Origin: CALLPQ01 sp964392325 | GTDB taxonomy: Bacteria; Pseudomonadota; Alphaproteobacteria; Caulobacterales; Parvularculaceae | DNA length: 64,000 bases | Assembly: GCA_964392325.1 (NCBI GenBank) | Contig: CAYMPJ010000006.1 | Coordinates: forward strand, 89,695-153,694 | Direction of reading: 5' to 3' | Part shown: positions 61,929 through 64,000 of the stretch, piece by piece | How the letters are laid out: each line of letters opens with the position of its first letter | Position numbering within the stretch: position 1 is the stretch's first letter | The notes under the pieces: generated by a model | What the model was told of the DNA's origin: nothing | The model's input: the letters and a program-made list of their open reading frames with translations, nothing else | The model's database searches: none | Position numbers and translations under genes: made by a program

Positions 61929-63347
61929 CTATACCCCGGCACCACCGACAGTGATCGCATCCAGTTTGATCGTAGGCTGACCAACGCCAACAGGTACGCC
62001 CTGCCCGGCTTTTCCGCACACGCCAATTCCCGGATCGAGAGCAAAATCATTTCCGATCATTGAAACCCGTGTCATTGCCGTTGGGCCATCACCGATGAGC
62101 GCAACATTTTTTAAAGGTGCACCAACTTTTCCATTTTGCACCCTGTATGCTTCAGTACAGTTAAAGACAAATTTTCCCGATGTAATGTCGACCTGCCCAC
62201 CGGCAAAATTCACCGCGTAAATACCATCTTTGACTGTTTCAAGAATTTCCTGTGGGTCACGCTCCCCGCTGAGCATAAATGTGTTGGTCATGCGCGGCAT
62301 AGGTTGATGGGCATAGTTTTCACGTCGGCCATTGCCGGTTGGAGCAACCCCCATGAGTCGCGCATTCATTCGATCCTGCATATATCCTTTGAGGATTCCA
62401 TCTTCGATCAATACGTTTCGCGCCGTCGGGGTTCCCTCATCATCAATCGTCAGCGATCCCCGTCGCCCGGCAAGTGTTCCATCATCAATGACGGTAACGC
62501 CCGGAGCGGCAACACGCTCCCCAATGCGTCCGGCAAAAGCGGAGGTTTCCTTGCGGTTAAAATCCCCCTCCAAACCATGACCCACCGCCTCATGAAGAAG
62601 TACCCCGGTCCAACCAGGTCCAAGCACAACTTCCATTTCACCAGCGGGTGCGGGCTCAGCTTCCAAATTTGTTAATGCCTGACGAAGCGCCTCATCGACC
62701 TGCACTTGCCATGCCGCCGGATCGATAAAACGGGCATAGGATTCGCGCCCGCCCACACCATGCGAACCGCTTTCCTGACGATCGCCAATCCCGGCGGTCA
62801 CCGAAACATTGAGCCGCACAAGGGGGCGAAAATCACGAACAATCTCCCCGCCAGGGCGCATTATTTCAATTGCTGACCATTCCCCGGTCAATGAGCAAGA
62901 AACCTGACGCACGCGCTCGTCTTTGGAGCGGGCATACTCATTAATTGATTCCAGCAGCTTGGTTTTTTCAGCAAACGAAAAAGCTTCCAGAGGATTATCA
63001 TCGGGATAAAGCTTCAAATTCGTACCGGCCGGGCCCTCGGCATAGCTCATCGGCTTCCCGGTTTTTATCGTCTGGACCGCGCTCGCAGCACGACTCAGCG
63101 CCGCCTCGGATAATTCGGAGGCATGGGCATAGCCACTTGTATCACCGCACACTGTACGCAGGCCAAAACCCTGATTAACGTCATAATTGGCTGTTTTTAA
63201 ACGATTATCATCGAAAACAAAGGCCTCGGACTGGGCATATTCCAGATATAATTCACCGTCCTCAGTGCCGTTCAAGGCATCATCAACGATGGATTGAGTG
63301 CGGGATTGATCAAGGTCGGTGCGGGAGAAAAAGAGAGAATTGTTCAT
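61929..63347 (-). CDS. tldD: Metalloprotease TldD
   Basis: 472 residues, typical TldD length. The zinc motif HEAVGHGLEGD lies near residue 252 in GVLLHEAVGHGLEGDFNRK; the C-terminus carries GKFVFNCTEAYRVQNGK and the ending GIGVCGKAGQGVPVGVGQPT. TldD acts together with TldE (PmbA) to degrade unfolded peptides and mature microcins. The TldE gene is not in the window. It is divergent from coxB, an arrangement widespread in alphaproteobacteria. Confidence 0.95.
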   Translation of the reverse strand: MNNSLFFSRTDLDQSRTQSIVDDALNGTEDGELYLEYAQSEAFVFDDNRLKTANYDVNQGFGLRTVCGDTSGYAHASELSEAALSRAASAVQTIKTGKPMSYAEGPAGTNLKLYPDDNPLEAFSFAEKTKLLESINEYARSKDERVRQVSCSLTGEWSAIEIMRPGGEIVRDFRPLVRLNVSVTAGIGDRQESGSHGVGGRESYARFIDPAAWQVQVDEALRQALTNLEAEPAPAGEMEVVLGPGWTGVLLHEAVGHGLEGDFNRKETSAFAGRIGERVAAPGVTVIDDGTLAGRRGSLTIDDEGTPTARNVLIEDGILKGYMQDRMNARLMGVAPTGNGRRENYAHQPMPRMTNTFMLSGERDPQEILETVKDGIYAVNFAGGQVDITSGKFVFNCTEAYRVQNGKVGAPLKNVALIGDGPTAMTRVSMIGNDFALDPGIGVCGKAGQGVPVGVGQPTIKLDAITVGGAGV

Positions 63348-63581
63348 AGTTTAAGAGTTAAGCCCTAACGCCCGCTCGGGCAAGGCAAATTCGATAGAGG
63401 GGGGTATTTTCATCGGACCAATCTGGCTTAAACTCCTCTAACAAATACGAGAATCACATAAAATAGGCTGCGACTTTTTTTCCGCTACTTATCCTTGTTT
63501 CCAGCGGCAAGAGACGCCTATAAGAAGCCGGTCATTGGGTTGACACGTCGCATCATTTCACGATGAAGAGAATTAAAATTT
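63348..63581. promoter_or_regulatory. Divergent promoter region of tldD and coxB
   Basis: 234 bases between divergent starts. Presumably holds both promoters; I see no clear palindrome. Confidence 0.35.
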
Positions 63582-64000
63582 ATGACAAAAATTACCGCGA
63601 TCCATCACGGATTTTCCGCCTTAAAACGTGTCCCGGCCCTAGCTGGCTCTGCCCTGCTTGCAGCGGCCCCTATTGCTGCCACTGCGCAGTCATTGCCTAA
63701 AAGTGGTGGCTATACGCTAATCGAAGCAGGCTCCCCACTGGCAACCGAAGTTCACTTATTTCACAACTGGATTTTAATGCCGGTGATGGTCGCGATCAGC
63801 CTATTCGTTCTGGCACTATTGCTCATCGTGATTGTCAGGTTCAATGAGAAATCCAACCCAAATGCTAGTCGTTTTAGCCACAATACTTTTCTTGAGGTGG
63901 TTTGGACTTTCATCCCGATTGTGATTTTGCTCTTTATCGCACTTTTCTCTTTCGATCTTCTTTTCAAAGAAGGGGTAATTCCGGACGGCAAGCAAGAAAC
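63582..64000 (+). CDS. coxB: Cytochrome c oxidase subunit II, 5' part
   Basis: The frame from the ATG at 63582 is open to the window end: 139 codons. The product has a signal peptide (ending AATAQ near residue 36), then the two membrane hairpin helices of subunit II (WILMPVMVAISLFVLALLLIVIV split by VRFNEKSNPNASRFSHNT, then LEVVWTFIPIVILLFIALFSF). The CuA domain lies beyond the window. It is part of the aa3-type terminal oxidase that reduces oxygen at the inner membrane. Confidence 0.93.
   Translation, partial: MTKITAIHHGFSALKRVPALAGSALLAAAPIAATAQSLPKSGGYTLIEAGSPLATEVHLFHNWILMPVMVAISLFVLALLLIVIVRFNEKSNPNASRFSHNTFLEVVWTFIPIVILLFIALFSFDLLFKEGVIPDGKQE

Overview
The window reads as a chromosomal segment of an alphaproteobacterium of moderate G+C content. 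Evidence: the conserved gene strings comEC / gltX-gltA, prfB-mrcA-amiC / rne-M48 protease-DsbA and tldD / coxB; a class II DAHP synthase; an RNase E with a large acidic insertion in its S1 domain and a C-terminal GWW motif; CtrA-like TTAA-N7-TTAA sites; and a PleC/DivJ-like sensor kinase. I would not name an order from this alone, though the synteny is closest to what I know from Hyphomicrobiales-like genomes. Two 100-N runs (7607-7706 and 57643-57742) are scaffold gaps, and each is flanked by a short tandem repeat, so the sequence comes from a draft assembly.

Layout. 1-2.25 kb: phospholipid-trafficking genes mlaA and mlaC on the minus strand plus a fragment of a secreted protein. 2.6-7.3 kb: a methionine/one-carbon operon (ArsR-methyltransferase fusion, metF, a MetH lacking its homocysteine domain) behind a long palindromic operator. 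7.3-18.7 kb: housekeeping and envelope genes (DjlA-like co-chaperone, M23 peptidase, EamA permease, AmpD-like amidase, RNase P RNA, polA, a beta-barrel protein, thiE, a Sel1-repeat protein). 18.7-23.6 kb: an accessory solute-catabolism cluster (Gfo/Idh dehydrogenase, sodium:solute symporter and a lipoprotein, with a divergent second lipoprotein). 23.6-31.3 kb: comEC, gltX, gltA, a class III CoA-transferase and a second EamA permease. 31.3-35.7 kb: two tandem DUF4139 proteins and a VPLPA-CTERM exosortase substrate. 36-43 kb: class II DAHP synthase, a metallo-beta-lactamase-fold protein, rsmB, a small secreted protein, an N-acetylornithine carbamoyltransferase and a GNAT acetyltransferase. 43-54 kb: PAS sensor kinase, DUF418 membrane protein, prfB with its programmed frameshift, PBP1a and AmiC. 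54-64 kb: rne with a long structured leader, M48 protease, DsbA-like oxidoreductase, an Ala/Asp-repeat lipoprotein, tldD and the start of coxB.

How the genes work together. The methionine operon couples 5,10-methylene-THF reduction (MetF) to cobalamin-dependent methyl transfer (MetH), probably under a regulator that could sense S-adenosyl compounds. Envelope maintenance recurs: Mla lipid transport, M23 and AmpD-like hydrolases, PBP1a, AmiC, BepA-like M48, DsbA. Arginine synthesis appears to use the acetylated route through N-acetylcitrulline.

No tRNA, rRNA, CRISPR array, insertion sequence or prophage was recognised. The items most worth following up are the 30-bp operator of the ArsR-methyltransferase, the MetH without a homocysteine domain, the acetylornithine-type carbamoyltransferase, the VPLPA-CTERM protein, the hairpin terminator inside the CoA-transferase reading frame, the unexplained 18.7-23.6 kb catabolic cluster and the alanine/aspartate-repeat lipoprotein.
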